64,000 bases of DNA from Nitrospira sp. (GTDB taxonomy: Bacteria; Nitrospirota; Nitrospiria; Nitrospirales; Nitrospiraceae). Location of the stretch: contig JAFEBM010000020.1 of the NCBI GenBank assembly GCA_018242685.1, positions 44,452 through 108,451 of the forward strand. Direction: 5' to 3'. Under the pieces are notes generated by a model. It did not search any database. It was not told the origin of the DNA and saw only the letters and a list, made by a program, of their open reading frames with translations. Positions 48,121-56,261 of the stretch are shown piece after piece. Both the position numbers and the translations under genes were made by a program. Each line of letters begins with the position of its first letter. The first letter of the stretch is position 1.

Positions 48121-48630
48121 CTAGACAGAGGTGTATAGGACATAATTCCAAGCAACGGCGGAGAGGTAGAGCCCAAGGCCGAATACGCTGTGAGTCATCA
48201 AGCTCTTCAGTCTGGCTTGAGTAGGATGCGGCGTCTTGGCCGAGGCGATCCCAAACCCTAGGGCCGGTTGCACGACGAAATACGGGATAAGCACGGTGCC
48301 GACACCAACCAATAGGGCGGGGAACAGAGACGGATGTTCGAGCCATGCGCCTGAAGTTACCACGACAAGCATCAGCGCAAAGGTCACACTGATCAGAAAG
48401 TGTGCCGTCCAGCCGATCAGACACTCTGCTGGCCGCTTAGCCGCGTTTCCGATGCGAGTGTGGGTAAAGGTCCCAAGCGCCATATGACTCAGCCAACGTC
48501 CGACAAGACAAAAATTCAGTGAAGCGATATCAAAGGTGCGTTTCAGGAAAAGGTTCCAGAGATCCATGATCAAAGCGGCGCCGATGCCGATGACCACCGC
48601 CTCTGCTATGTGACTCTGTTCCAAGCTCAT
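48121..48630 (-). CDS. DUF2938 membrane protein
   Basis: A 169-residue inner-membrane protein with about four or five helices. DUF2938 features include GIGAALIMDLWNLFLKR, GRWLSHMALGTFTH, ECLIGWTAHFLISVTFAL and the end LVGVGTVLIPYFVVQPALGF with SAKTPHPTQARLKSL. ATG 48630 is preceded by GGGAGGT. Function is unknown. It follows the DUF2798 gene, a frequent small-membrane-protein neighbour type. Confidence 0.85.
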   Translation of the reverse strand: MSLEQSHIAEAVVIGIGAALIMDLWNLFLKRTFDIASLNFCLVGRWLSHMALGTFTHTRIGNAAKRPAECLIGWTAHFLISVTFALMLVVVTSGAWLEHPSLFPALLVGVGTVLIPYFVVQPALGFGIASAKTPHPTQARLKSLMTHSVFGLGLYLSAVAWNYVLYTSV

Positions 48631-48733
48631 AACGATACCTCCCTGTCTGTGCCCCACCTGTGCGATGGAACGAAGTGGATCAAAATGACCGGCCTCGCCA
48701 TCACACGGCAGAGGTCCTGTTCGTGCCTGTCCT

Positions 48734-48964
48734 TCAGGCCTTTTCTTGCACCACCAGCAACACCAATTTGCGAACCAGCGGAGTGATGACCGTAATCGTC
48801 GGGAACGCGATGGCAAACGCCAGCGCCCAGGCTTTGAGCCAGATGCCGACGATGCCGCTGATCAGTCCCATGTTGAAAATCGAAATGATGGACGACATGA
48901 TGCTCGACATGAGCAGGGCCATGAAAAACGAGAACACATATGGGCTATGCTTCTGGGAAATCAT
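48734..48964 (-). CDS. DUF2798 small membrane protein
   Basis: A 76-residue protein with two membrane helices (VFSFFMALLMSSIMSSIISI and WLKAWALAFAIAFPTITVIT) and the terminal PLVRKLVLLVV, matching DUF2798. AGAGGAGG precedes the ATG at 48964. It is the first gene of a probable minus-strand operon with the DUF2938 gene. Function unknown. Confidence 0.82.
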   Translation of the reverse strand: MISQKHSPYVFSFFMALLMSSIMSSIISIFNMGLISGIVGIWLKAWALAFAIAFPTITVITPLVRKLVLLVVQEKA

Positions 48965-49519
48965 CGCGAGTCCTCCTCTGATCTTCCTGTGGATTGTTGG
49001 TTACTGAGCCGGCCGAGAGGACTTCTGAGGTCACTCGTTCTATGCTCCGTCCTTCGCCGAGCTCACGCCTTGATATATCGGAAATATAAGGCCCTTCCGG
49101 CTGCCCGTCCAATTGAATGATCAGAGGGCAAACCTCAGGATTACTGAGGGGAAGCCATTAATTGGAAGCGAGAGGCCAAAAAATGAGGATCTTGTATCGC
49201 GCATCGTTCATTTCCTGAGGACCGACGGCTCGAGACCCGAGAGGGGAAACCCAGCGCGCATTATTCACGAACACTTCTGCTGTAATCGCGGATTCGCCGC
49301 TACGACAAGCCTGGACGCGCTCCGAGAGCGTCCAGGCAGACAGGCTCGCCGCTCGGTCGGTCGACATACTGTTTCAAGTATGCCTCCCTTCCTCACGGCT
49401 CCGCGCGCCTGTCTCGCCTGGCGACTGCGCGATTTCGCGGCGAACCGTCGTGAATAGTGCGCGCTAGCCTGACGAGGGAGTGCTACAATACAGATCTCCA
49501 GAGAAGGAACCTGAGAGTC
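48965..49519. other. Intergenic region upstream of fdhF
   Basis: These 555 bases lie between divergent genes and hold no convincing coding frame. The right part is occupied by an inverted-repeat element (49253-49465). The remainder must contain the promoters of the DUF2798 gene and of fdhF. AAGGAA lies about 12 bases before the fdhF ATG. Confidence 0.5.
49253..49465. mobile_element. MITE-like element, 213 bp
   Basis: The left end agcgcgcattattcacga (49253-49270) and the right end at 49448-49465 are inverted copies matching at 17 of 18 bases. Between them is a further hairpin, cctggacgc/gcgtccagg, near 49310-49340. No transposase frame is present. The TATTCACGA ends recall terminal repeats of IS1380-like elements. 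No clear target duplication is seen. It sits just upstream of fdhF. Confidence 0.55.
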
Positions 49520-51760
49520 ATGACAGACGAGCATGCATCAGGGAAGGGATCGGCTCAAAGAAACTGGGTCAGTCTGATCCCGTTCGGGCTCCATCAGCAG
49601 CATCCGAACAACTACAAAGACATCCTCGACGCAGTCTGGGAAAACCGCGACAATCTCAGCTATGCCTACCGCATCCTGCGTGACGGTTGTTGTGATGGCT
49701 GCTCACTCGGCACCACGGGCATGCACGACTGGACCATGAAGGACCTGCACCTCTGCTGGGTCCGGCTGCAGCTCCTCCGGCTCAACACGATGCCGGCCAT
49801 GAACTGGCAGCGCCTCGAAGATGTAGCTCCGCTGTGCTCTATGAAAGGCAAGGCGTTACGGAAGCTCGGGCGACTCTGCGTCCCGATGATCCGTCATCGG
49901 GGAGACCGAGGTTTTCGGCGAGTCTCCTGGGAAGAAGCCATCCGCCTGATCGTCCAACGGCTACGTGTCACCGATCCCCACCGCCTCGGATGGTTTCTGA
50001 CTGCTCGTGGTATCACGAACGAGGCCTACTACGCCCATCAGAAAGTGGCCCGCTTCATCGGTACCAACCATATCGACACGAGCGCACGCATCTGTCACGC
50101 GCCGAGCACGGCGGCGCTCAAGGAAACGGTCGGCTGTTCGGCCACCACCTGTTCTTACCAGGATTGGATCGGGGCCGATCTCTTGGTGTTTGTCGGCGCC
50201 AACCCGGCCAACAATCAGCCGGTGGCGTTGAAGTACCTCTACAAGGCGAAAAAAGTCGGCACCAAAATCGTGGTGGTCAATCCCTTCGTCGAGCCTGGCA
50301 TGGAGCGTTATTGGATTCCCTCGGTTGCAGAAAGCGCGCTCTTCGGTACAAAACTCGCCGACGACTTCTTTCACATCCATGTCGGCGGCGACATTCCGTT
50401 CCTCTACGGCGTGCTCAAGCATCTCATCGAGCAGGACTGGGTCGACCGGGATTTCATCGCCGCCCGGACCGTCGGCTGGGAGATCCTTCAATCCAAAGTG
50501 CGCGCGCTCCCCTGGGAGAACCTCGAACGGGGTGCGGGCGTGACTCGCAACGACATGTACCGCTTCGCGGAAACGTTCGGGAAAGCCCGTCACGCGATCA
50601 TCGTGTGGAGCATGGGGATAACTCAGCATCGCTACGGGACCGACAACGTGAAGGCGATCGTGAATCTGCAGCTCGCCCGTGGAAATGTAGGGCGGCCGCA
50701 CACAGGCCTCATGCCGATCCGTGGACATAGCGGCGTGCAGGGCGGCGCTGAAATGGGCGCCATGCCGAGCGCCTATTCGATGGATTATCCGGTCAGCGAC
50801 CAGAACGCAGCTCTGTTTGCCATGCCGGAGTTCTGGGGTTTCCACCCTCCCTCTTGGAAAGGCCTGGGAGCGTCGCACATGATACTGGCGGCAGAACGGG
50901 GCGAGATCGACATCCTTTGGCAGAGTGGCGGCAATTTTCTCGAGACGCTGCCCGAGCCGGACCGGGTGCGCCAGGCATTCGCCAATATTGGTCTTCGCGT
51001 TCATCAGGACATCGTCGTGAATTCCACCTTGCTGGAGGATCTCGCGGATCTCGTGGTGCTGCTCCCATCGAGAACCCGCTACGAGCAGCGCGGCGGAGGC
51101 ACAGAGACGAGCACGGAGCGGAGAATTATCTACAGTCCCGAGATACCGGGGTCTCGTCCCGGCGAGGCCAGGGACGAATGGGAAATTCCGGTCCTGGTTG
51201 CTCGGCGGTTCGATCCGGAGCGGGCCGCCAAGATCTTCCCGTGGGTTGACACAGGCGATATCCGACGGGAGATCGAGCGAGTCTGTCCGACCTATAAAAG
51301 GGTCGGCACTCTGTACAAGAAGGGAGATCAGGTTCAGTATGGGGGACCTCGCCTCCTGGCCAATCGATTCGGGACGCCTGACGGCAAAGGCCGGTTCACA
51401 CCGATCGATCTGCCGGAGGAGACGATTCCCGAAGGGCGGTTTTTCCTCACCACCAGACGTGGAAAGCAATTCAACAGCATGGTCGGCGCCGAGGTAGACC
51501 CGCTCATCGGGGCCGCACGTGACAGCGTGCTCATGGCGGCCGAAGATGCAATCCGCCTGAAACTTACGACAGGGGATCCTGTTATGTTGCGCAACGAACT
51601 CGGCGAATATCGCGGGCACATCGTTCTTGAGCGTGTCAAACCGGGATCAGTACAGGTCTATTGGCCGGAGGCCAACCACATTATTCCGGCAGGACGTCTC
51701 GATCCCTGCGGCATACCGGATTACAACGCCACGGTTGAGATCGTTTCAGCAGCCGGCTAA
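49520..51760 (+). CDS. FdhF/YdeP-family molybdopterin oxidoreductase (putative formate dehydrogenase)
   Basis: A 746-residue member of the DMSO reductase superfamily. The N-terminal GCCDGCSLGTTG and HLCWVRL supply cysteines as in the YdeP type. SARICHAPSTAAL puts Cys at the position that is selenocysteine or Cys in formate dehydrogenases. VFVGANPANNQPVALKY and GVQGGAEMGAMPSAYS follow, and the C-terminal cofactor-binding domain has TTRRGKQFNSM and IPDYNATVEIV. It has no Tat signal and is presumably cytoplasmic. fdhD follows after 4 bases, which supports formate oxidation, though other substrates are possible. Confidence 0.88.
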   Translation: MTDEHASGKGSAQRNWVSLIPFGLHQQHPNNYKDILDAVWENRDNLSYAYRILRDGCCDGCSLGTTGMHDWTMKDLHLCWVRLQLLRLNTMPAMNWQRLEDVAPLCSMKGKALRKLGRLCVPMIRHRGDRGFRRVSWEEAIRLIVQRLRVTDPHRLGWFLTARGITNEAYYAHQKVARFIGTNHIDTSARICHAPSTAALKETVGCSATTCSYQDWIGADLLVFVGANPANNQPVALKYLYKAKKVGTKIVVVNPFVEPGMERYWIPSVAESALFGTKLADDFFHIHVGGDIPFLYGVLKHLIEQDWVDRDFIAARTVGWEILQSKVRALPWENLERGAGVTRNDMYRFAETFGKARHAIIVWSMGITQHRYGTDNVKAIVNLQLARGNVGRPHTGLMPIRGHSGVQGGAEMGAMPSAYSMDYPVSDQNAALFAMPEFWGFHPPSWKGLGASHMILAAERGEIDILWQSGGNFLETLPEPDRVRQAFANIGLRVHQDIVVNSTLLEDLADLVVLLPSRTRYEQRGGGTETSTERRIIYSPEIPGSRPGEARDEWEIPVLVARRFDPERAAKIFPWVDTGDIRREIERVCPTYKRVGTLYKKGDQVQYGGPRLLANRFGTPDGKGRFTPIDLPEETIPEGRFFLTTRRGKQFNSMVGAEVDPLIGAARDSVLMAAEDAIRLKLTTGDPVMLRNELGEYRGHIVLERVKPGSVQVYWPEANHIIPAGRLDPCGIPDYNATVEIVSAAG

Positions 51761-51764
51761 CCAC

Positions 51765-52649
51765 ATGTCTAGGCGATCTTCGCGCACTCAGAAAGTCACC
51801 ACTGATTCACGGAAGAAACCGCGAATGGCGCCCATCCTCGTGCGCCCCGTCGAGGTCACCGGAGTGACCGAATGGCAGGAAGGCAAGGTCTCCCGGTTTG
51901 AGGATTACCTGGTCGGAGAGCAGCCGCTTGAGATTCGCATCGGTACCAGCCCCATCAACGTCACCATGCGCACACCAGGACAGGACCTTGAATTAGCCGC
52001 TGGATTCCTGTTGACCGAAGGCGTGATCACGAGTGCCGAGCAAATCGCCGGTCTCCACCAAGTCACCACCGGCAACCATAAGCGCAATGTCGTCCGTGTG
52101 GATCTTGTTCGAGGTGTCCGGGCCAACCCGGCCACGCTGCAACGGAATTTTTTGACGTCATCAAGCTGTGGTCTATGCGGAAAGGCCTCCATCGACGCGG
52201 TGCGGGTGCGCGACATCGTCCGGCCCAATCCGGATCTGCGCGTCTCCCCGGAGGTCCTGTGCATTCTGCCTGAAGCCCTGCGCTCATCCCAGGCTCTATT
52301 CGGCCGAACCGGCGGCCTTCACGCAGCAGGTCTCTTCGATACAACGGGGAAATTGATTGCGCTGCGGGAAGATGTGGGACGCCATAACGCCCTGGACAAG
52401 CTGATCGGTTGGGCGCTGCTGGAACAACGTCTACCGCTCGACGACTCAATCTTGCTCGTGAGCGGAAGGGGAAGTTTTGAAATCGTCCAGAAAGCCCTGG
52501 TCGCCGGGCTCCCGGTCGTCGCCTGCGTCTCAGCCCCGTCCAGCCTGGCCGTCCAACTCGCTTGGGAATTTAATTTGACACTCGTCGGCTTTCTGCGCGG
52601 CAAACGGTTCGTCGTATACACAGGTGAAGATCGCATCCCAATGGCCTAA
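51765..52649 (+). CDS. fdhD: Formate dehydrogenase accessory sulfurtransferase FdhD
   Basis: A 294-residue protein that transfers sulfur to the molybdenum cofactor of formate dehydrogenase. It has EQPLEIRIGTSPINVTMRTPG, LAAGFLLTEGVIT, the sulfur-relay cysteines in SSCGLCGKASID, GGLHAAGLFD, REDVGRHNALDKLIGWAL and SGRGSFEIVQKALVAGLPVV. The ATG at 51765 lies four bases after the stop of the formate dehydrogenase-like gene, so the two form an operon. Confidence 0.95.
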   Translation: MSRRSSRTQKVTTDSRKKPRMAPILVRPVEVTGVTEWQEGKVSRFEDYLVGEQPLEIRIGTSPINVTMRTPGQDLELAAGFLLTEGVITSAEQIAGLHQVTTGNHKRNVVRVDLVRGVRANPATLQRNFLTSSSCGLCGKASIDAVRVRDIVRPNPDLRVSPEVLCILPEALRSSQALFGRTGGLHAAGLFDTTGKLIALREDVGRHNALDKLIGWALLEQRLPLDDSILLVSGRGSFEIVQKALVAGLPVVACVSAPSSLAVQLAWEFNLTLVGFLRGKRFVVYTGEDRIPMA

Positions 52650-52668
52650 GAACGGAGCCCAACGTCGC

Positions 52669-53445
52669 ATGACACACCAAGAACGCATTCGCATCTTTGA
52701 TTCTCAAGGAGAGGCCTACAAGCAAGCCTTTCAAATCTTCCTCCAACATACGGATCAGAAGCGGAATGCCAAACGTTGGTTGCAGGGAGTGGTCGAGCAA
52801 TTGCCGGCTCATCGGGTCTTCATTGATGCAGGCGCGGGGAATGGTGAAGTGACGCGGTCTTTCGCGGACGCCTTTACCAACACCATCGCCATTGAGCCGA
52901 ACGTCCATCTCCGAAACCAGTTGCAGCAGACTCTTCCGACCGTCGAGGCAATTGGTTTGCCGATCCTGGCCGCCCAGCCGAATGCGCCGGGCGATCTGAT
53001 CCTCTGTTCCCACGCGTTCTATTACATTCCGCCTGAGGAATGGGCGGCTCACCTAGAACGCCTCGTCTCCTGGATGTCGCCGACCGGCATGACGATCGTG
53101 GTGCTGCAGCACCGGGAGAGTGGGTGCATGAACATGCTGCACCACTTCTTCGGTCACCGGTTTGAATTGCGCCAAACCGCCGATGCCTTTCGCGCCAAAC
53201 ACGGGGACCAGTATGATGTCACGGTCACGCTGGAGCCTGCGCACGTCGAGACGCCGGACCTGAGCAAGGCCTACGCCGTTGCAGAATTTATGCTCAACTT
53301 GCTGGAGATCACCTGCGCACCCACCAGACACGACGTGGAAACCTACGTCCAGGCTCACTTCGCCACGCACGACGGGAGATACCGCATGCCGGTGCATCAA
53401 GATTTTCTTATGATCAGCCGCAGACCAAACGGGAAAGAGGCGTGA
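52669..53445 (+). CDS. Class I SAM-dependent methyltransferase
   Basis: A 258-residue protein with a Rossmann-type methyltransferase core: VFIDAGAGNGEVTRSFA binds SAM, TIAIEPNVHLRNQLQQ is the acidic second strand, and DLILCSHAFYYIPPEEWAAHLERLV the fourth-strand region. The substrate is unknown. It follows fdhD by about 20 bases and may be co-transcribed. The stop lies inside the right copy of the direct repeat. Confidence 0.85.
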   Translation: MTHQERIRIFDSQGEAYKQAFQIFLQHTDQKRNAKRWLQGVVEQLPAHRVFIDAGAGNGEVTRSFADAFTNTIAIEPNVHLRNQLQQTLPTVEAIGLPILAAQPNAPGDLILCSHAFYYIPPEEWAAHLERLVSWMSPTGMTIVVLQHRESGCMNMLHHFFGHRFELRQTADAFRAKHGDQYDVTVTLEPAHVETPDLSKAYAVAEFMLNLLEITCAPTRHDVETYVQAHFATHDGRYRMPVHQDFLMISRRPNGKEA

Positions 53446-53492
53446 GTGCACAACGAGGCTTATGGCTCGTTCAACAGAATGCACAAAACAAG
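53437..53492 (+). repeat. Direct repeat, right copy
   Basis: Same orientation as the copy ending at 46925, with 33 of the last 38 bases identical. It begins within the last codons of the methyltransferase gene and ends before the PIN-like gene. Confidence 0.7.
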
Positions 53493-53526
53493 GTTCACCC
53501 CCAATCCTCCGGCACATCCGAATGCG

Positions 53527-54363
53527 ATGCGGAACGTGTACTTCGACACGAACATTTACAGTGACATCGCCAAGACTGATAGAGGAGTCACAGCCCTACG
53601 AGCCGACTTGGCGCTGTGTAAGATCGTAGCCAGGTTGAGTATCGTGAATGTCGAGGAATTGCTCGGGGACGACTGGGATATGAAGCGGGAGCAGTCCATC
53701 AAGCGACTCCGGGTTGCACGCGACCTCGTCGGGTTCGACAGCATCCTGAAAGAGCCGAACACTCTGCTCAAGGAAGCGATCGAGGCGTATGCGACAGGCG
53801 CACCGCCACCCTCCCCGATGTTGCCACGGCACCAACGTCGTCACCTGAGCAGTCGCCTGCACAAGGTCGCCAATGGGCACGCGCAGCTCGACCCCATCGT
53901 GTCACAAATCGTTAAGAACGTGCGGCGAGAGAAGGAGGCATTCAAGACCGAGATGATGGGGAGACTTGCCCAGGCGTTGGACGAATTGACCCAGAAGTAT
54001 GAACGACGCGACCTCGCCGAGGTGCCATTCGAAGAATACTGGAGTGACGCAACACTTTGGGCTAAGGCTTTTGCCGACCACTTCGGCCTCGGCGACATGT
54101 GTCAGCAACGCGGGCTGGAGGGGCTGCTGGAAGTCCGTGCAGTCCGCCTGTGCGTGGGGGCCGCGAAGTCCTTCACGTACTCCCAGGTAGCCCAAGGTGG
54201 CCAGCCACAACGGGGGGACTGGCACGACGTCTGGCATGCCATCCTGGCTTCTGTGGCGGACGTATTCGTGACGAGTGATAGGAGACTCGCTAAGGGACTG
54301 GCGCGCGTTCCAGGCAACGACTGCCGAGTGGTCACGTCGTTAAACGAGCTGCTGGCCGACTAG
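53527..54363 (+). CDS. PIN-like domain protein
   Basis: 278 residues from ATG 53527; other in-frame starts exist at 53446 (GTG) and 53479. PIN-like acidic positions are seen in NVYFDTNIYSDIAK at the start, IVNVEELLGDDW, WHDVWHAILASVADVFVTSDRRLAKGL at the end. A long helical insertion fills the middle (EKEAFKTEMMGRLAQALDEL). It is much longer than VapC toxins and has no antitoxin gene beside it. An RNA- or DNA-cleaving role is inferred from the fold only. Confidence 0.7.
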   Translation: MRNVYFDTNIYSDIAKTDRGVTALRADLALCKIVARLSIVNVEELLGDDWDMKREQSIKRLRVARDLVGFDSILKEPNTLLKEAIEAYATGAPPPSPMLPRHQRRHLSSRLHKVANGHAQLDPIVSQIVKNVRREKEAFKTEMMGRLAQALDELTQKYERRDLAEVPFEEYWSDATLWAKAFADHFGLGDMCQQRGLEGLLEVRAVRLCVGAAKSFTYSQVAQGGQPQRGDWHDVWHAILASVADVFVTSDRRLAKGLARVPGNDCRVVTSLNELLAD

Positions 54364-54746
54364 AGAGATTCCGGGGTCACTGATGCGGGGTCGAATCTTG
54401 TACTGTGCCTGTTGCAATTAAATAGAGCCTCTTGGCATTCGACATCCTGTCTCTTTGTACCTCCTCTCGCATACCTGACAATCACCTTCCCATCCCACGG
54501 CGCACGGCGCTCACCGCTCATGCGGGAACTCGACGGGTTACGAACGTATCGTGTTCGCCGCTTTTGCATCGTCTATGCCGTTCAGCAGAAAACACGAGTC
54601 ATTCGTCTAATGGCAGTTGGTCATCGTCAATCTGTGTGCGAGGAGCTGGCCGAGCGGCTTCGATGAAAGATCCGAGAATAGCCATTCCTCAGTTGACTCC
54701 CTGAGGCGTTGCTTTTCCCATTTGATCAGGCTATACAGCACGTGCC
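54364..54746. other. Intergenic region holding a toxin remnant
   Basis: No intact gene is seen. The stretch holds ggggtcactgatgcggggtc near 54375 and the 3' remnant of a RelE/ParE toxin gene at 54490-54666. The last 80 bases are the leader of the coiled-coil gene. Confidence 0.45.
54490..54666 (+). pseudogene. RelE/ParE toxin, C-terminal remnant
   Basis: The frame reads SHGARRSPLMRELDGL, then RTYRVRRFCIVYAV, and RLMAVGHRQSVCEELAE, matching the second half of RelE/ParE toxins (substrate-binding strands and C-terminal GHR). The first half is missing upstream, and no antitoxin gene is next to it. It is most likely a truncated relic. Confidence 0.55.
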
Positions 54747-55016
54747 ATGACTGATGCTCAGGTTGAAGAAATTAAGCGACACTTTGGCGTAGTCGCCGAA
54801 GCCCTCCACAGTAACATCCGCCAAATTGCGGAGGGCCATTCGGACATTCGGCATGAATTGCAGGAGATCCGAGACGAATTCCGCGATGAATTCAAAGAAA
54901 TGCGCGCCCTCATGCGACTTTCTTTTTCACAGCTCGACCAGCGCATCCGCACACTCGAAACGGACATCTCCGCGCTCAAAGCCAGAATGGATCGTCTCGA
55001 AACCCAACGCATCTAA
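54747..55016 (+). CDS. Small coiled-coil protein
   Basis: An 89-residue, almost entirely helical protein with heptad-like spacing (IRQIAEGHSDIRHELQEIRDE and FSQLDQRIRTLETDISALK). It has no cysteine, membrane segment or signal. Such short proteins occur next to toxin-antitoxin or structural genes, but no role can be assigned. Confidence 0.65.
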   Translation: MTDAQVEEIKRHFGVVAEALHSNIRQIAEGHSDIRHELQEIRDEFRDEFKEMRALMRLSFSQLDQRIRTLETDISALKARMDRLETQRI

Positions 55017-55048
55017 TCTCTTGCCGACTTTCCCGCTAGTAAGGCTCC

Positions 55049-55582
55049 ATGGCAAAAGCTAAGATCCATCTCTGTACGCTCGTACTATTTCTTATGAGCG
55101 GCTGCGTCACAACACCGGAGGAGCAACTCCGACTGGCCGCGACGGAAGGGAATCTTCTCCGCGTGGAGACATTCCTAAAGCAGGGAGTCAATGCACAGGC
55201 CGCCGATGAGCGCGGCGTAACTCCGCTCTTCTTAGCGGCAAAGAATGGACATCGGGACATGGTGGCGCTTCTGCTGGAACAAGGAGCAACAATTAATTCC
55301 GCCAGGCAGGACGGCGTCACGCCGCTTTTCATCGCGGTACAAGAGGGGCGGCAAGATGTGGTGGCTCTGCTTCTTGAAAAAGGAGCGAATGTGAACGTGC
55401 AGGCTCGAATGGGAGGCGTGACGCCGTTACATGTAGGAGCATTTCGAGGGGATCAAGCGATCGTAACCCTGCTGTTGCTGCACGGAGCGGACAAGAGTGT
55501 CAGAATGTCATTGGGCGAGCGCCCCGTAGATTTGGCCCAAACACAAGGACACCAGGCGCTGATTCCGCTCCTCGAGCCATGA
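55049..55582 (+). CDS. Ankyrin-repeat lipoprotein
   Basis: 177 residues. A lipoprotein signal ends in LFLMSGC with the lipobox Cys near residue 20. About four ankyrin repeats follow, for example ERGVTPLFLAAKNGHRDMVALL and QDGVTPLFIAVQEGRQDVVALL. It should be anchored in a membrane facing the periplasm and bind a protein partner. It lies 32 bases after the coiled-coil gene and could share its transcript. Confidence 0.88.
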   Translation: MAKAKIHLCTLVLFLMSGCVTTPEEQLRLAATEGNLLRVETFLKQGVNAQAADERGVTPLFLAAKNGHRDMVALLLEQGATINSARQDGVTPLFIAVQEGRQDVVALLLEKGANVNVQARMGGVTPLHVGAFRGDQAIVTLLLLHGADKSVRMSLGERPVDLAQTQGHQALIPLLEP

Positions 55583-55625
55583 CGTGTTCACCGTAGGTGC
55601 AATCGGAGGCTTGTGCACATGCGAT

Positions 55626-56261
55626 TCATGTGACATCATCGCTGAGTGACCCATGACGGTTCGTCCTCACTTCCCACAACTTTACATATATGGATCCTGT
55701 CGGTCGCAGTTCACTTTTCATCAGCATGATCGACTCCACTGCCAGCAAGCCCAATGCAATCGGCCGATCCATGACACCGCTCTTGGCCAGAGCTTGGCCG
55801 ACGTACCGCTCTCCTACCTTGATCCGCGCGAGCGTCAGGTGTGGATTCAACGGCCTGCCTTCCGATGCAAACCCGAACGGTCGGCAACAGTCCTCTACCG
55901 CGCGATGCAGTGCCGTTAATCGTTTCGCCTCATCACCCTGCTCCCACTGCTCCGATGGACCGACCCAAAGCACACGTGGTTGTTGAAGACGAGGGAATAC
56001 ACCGAGCCGCTCGATCGGCATATGGACAACACCATAGCCTGTCATGGCTCGTTCAACAGCCTCACGAATAGGCTCGATCAGGTGCTCGTCCGTGTCGCCG
56101 AGGAACTTCATCGTGAGATGAATGGACGACGGCTGCACCCAGGTAATCCGGATGTCTGTTGAGAATTCGCGGCCGAGTCGTTGTTTCACGTCTCGTTGAA
56201 CCAGCGTGATCCGGTTGCGGAGATCCTCTCCCAGTTCCACGGCAAGAAAAGTCCGTATCAT
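55626..56261 (-). CDS. thpR: RNA 2',3'-cyclic phosphodiesterase
   Basis: A 211-residue 2H-phosphoesterase. The two catalytic HxT motifs are IHLTMKFLG near residue 52 and PHLTLARI near residue 145. The start is MIRTFLAVEL, typical of ThpR (LigT). It hydrolyses 2',3'-cyclic ends of RNA. The ATG at 56261 overlaps the cinA stop as ATGA, showing translational coupling with cinA, a common bacterial pairing. Confidence 0.92.
   Translation of the reverse strand: MIRTFLAVELGEDLRNRITLVQRDVKQRLGREFSTDIRITWVQPSSIHLTMKFLGDTDEHLIEPIREAVERAMTGYGVVHMPIERLGVFPRLQQPRVLWVGPSEQWEQGDEAKRLTALHRAVEDCCRPFGFASEGRPLNPHLTLARIKVGERYVGQALAKSGVMDRPIALGLLAVESIMLMKSELRPTGSIYVKLWEVRTNRHGSLSDDVT

Noticed and set aside
49961..51619. 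A 552-codon minus-strand open frame opposite fdhF
   Set aside because: The plus-strand frame carries all family motifs; the antisense product shows no recognisable domain.
56040..56070. A third copy of the direct repeat (ggctcgttcaac) inside thpR
   Set aside because: Only about 12 bases match and they encode conserved thpR residues, so it is chance.
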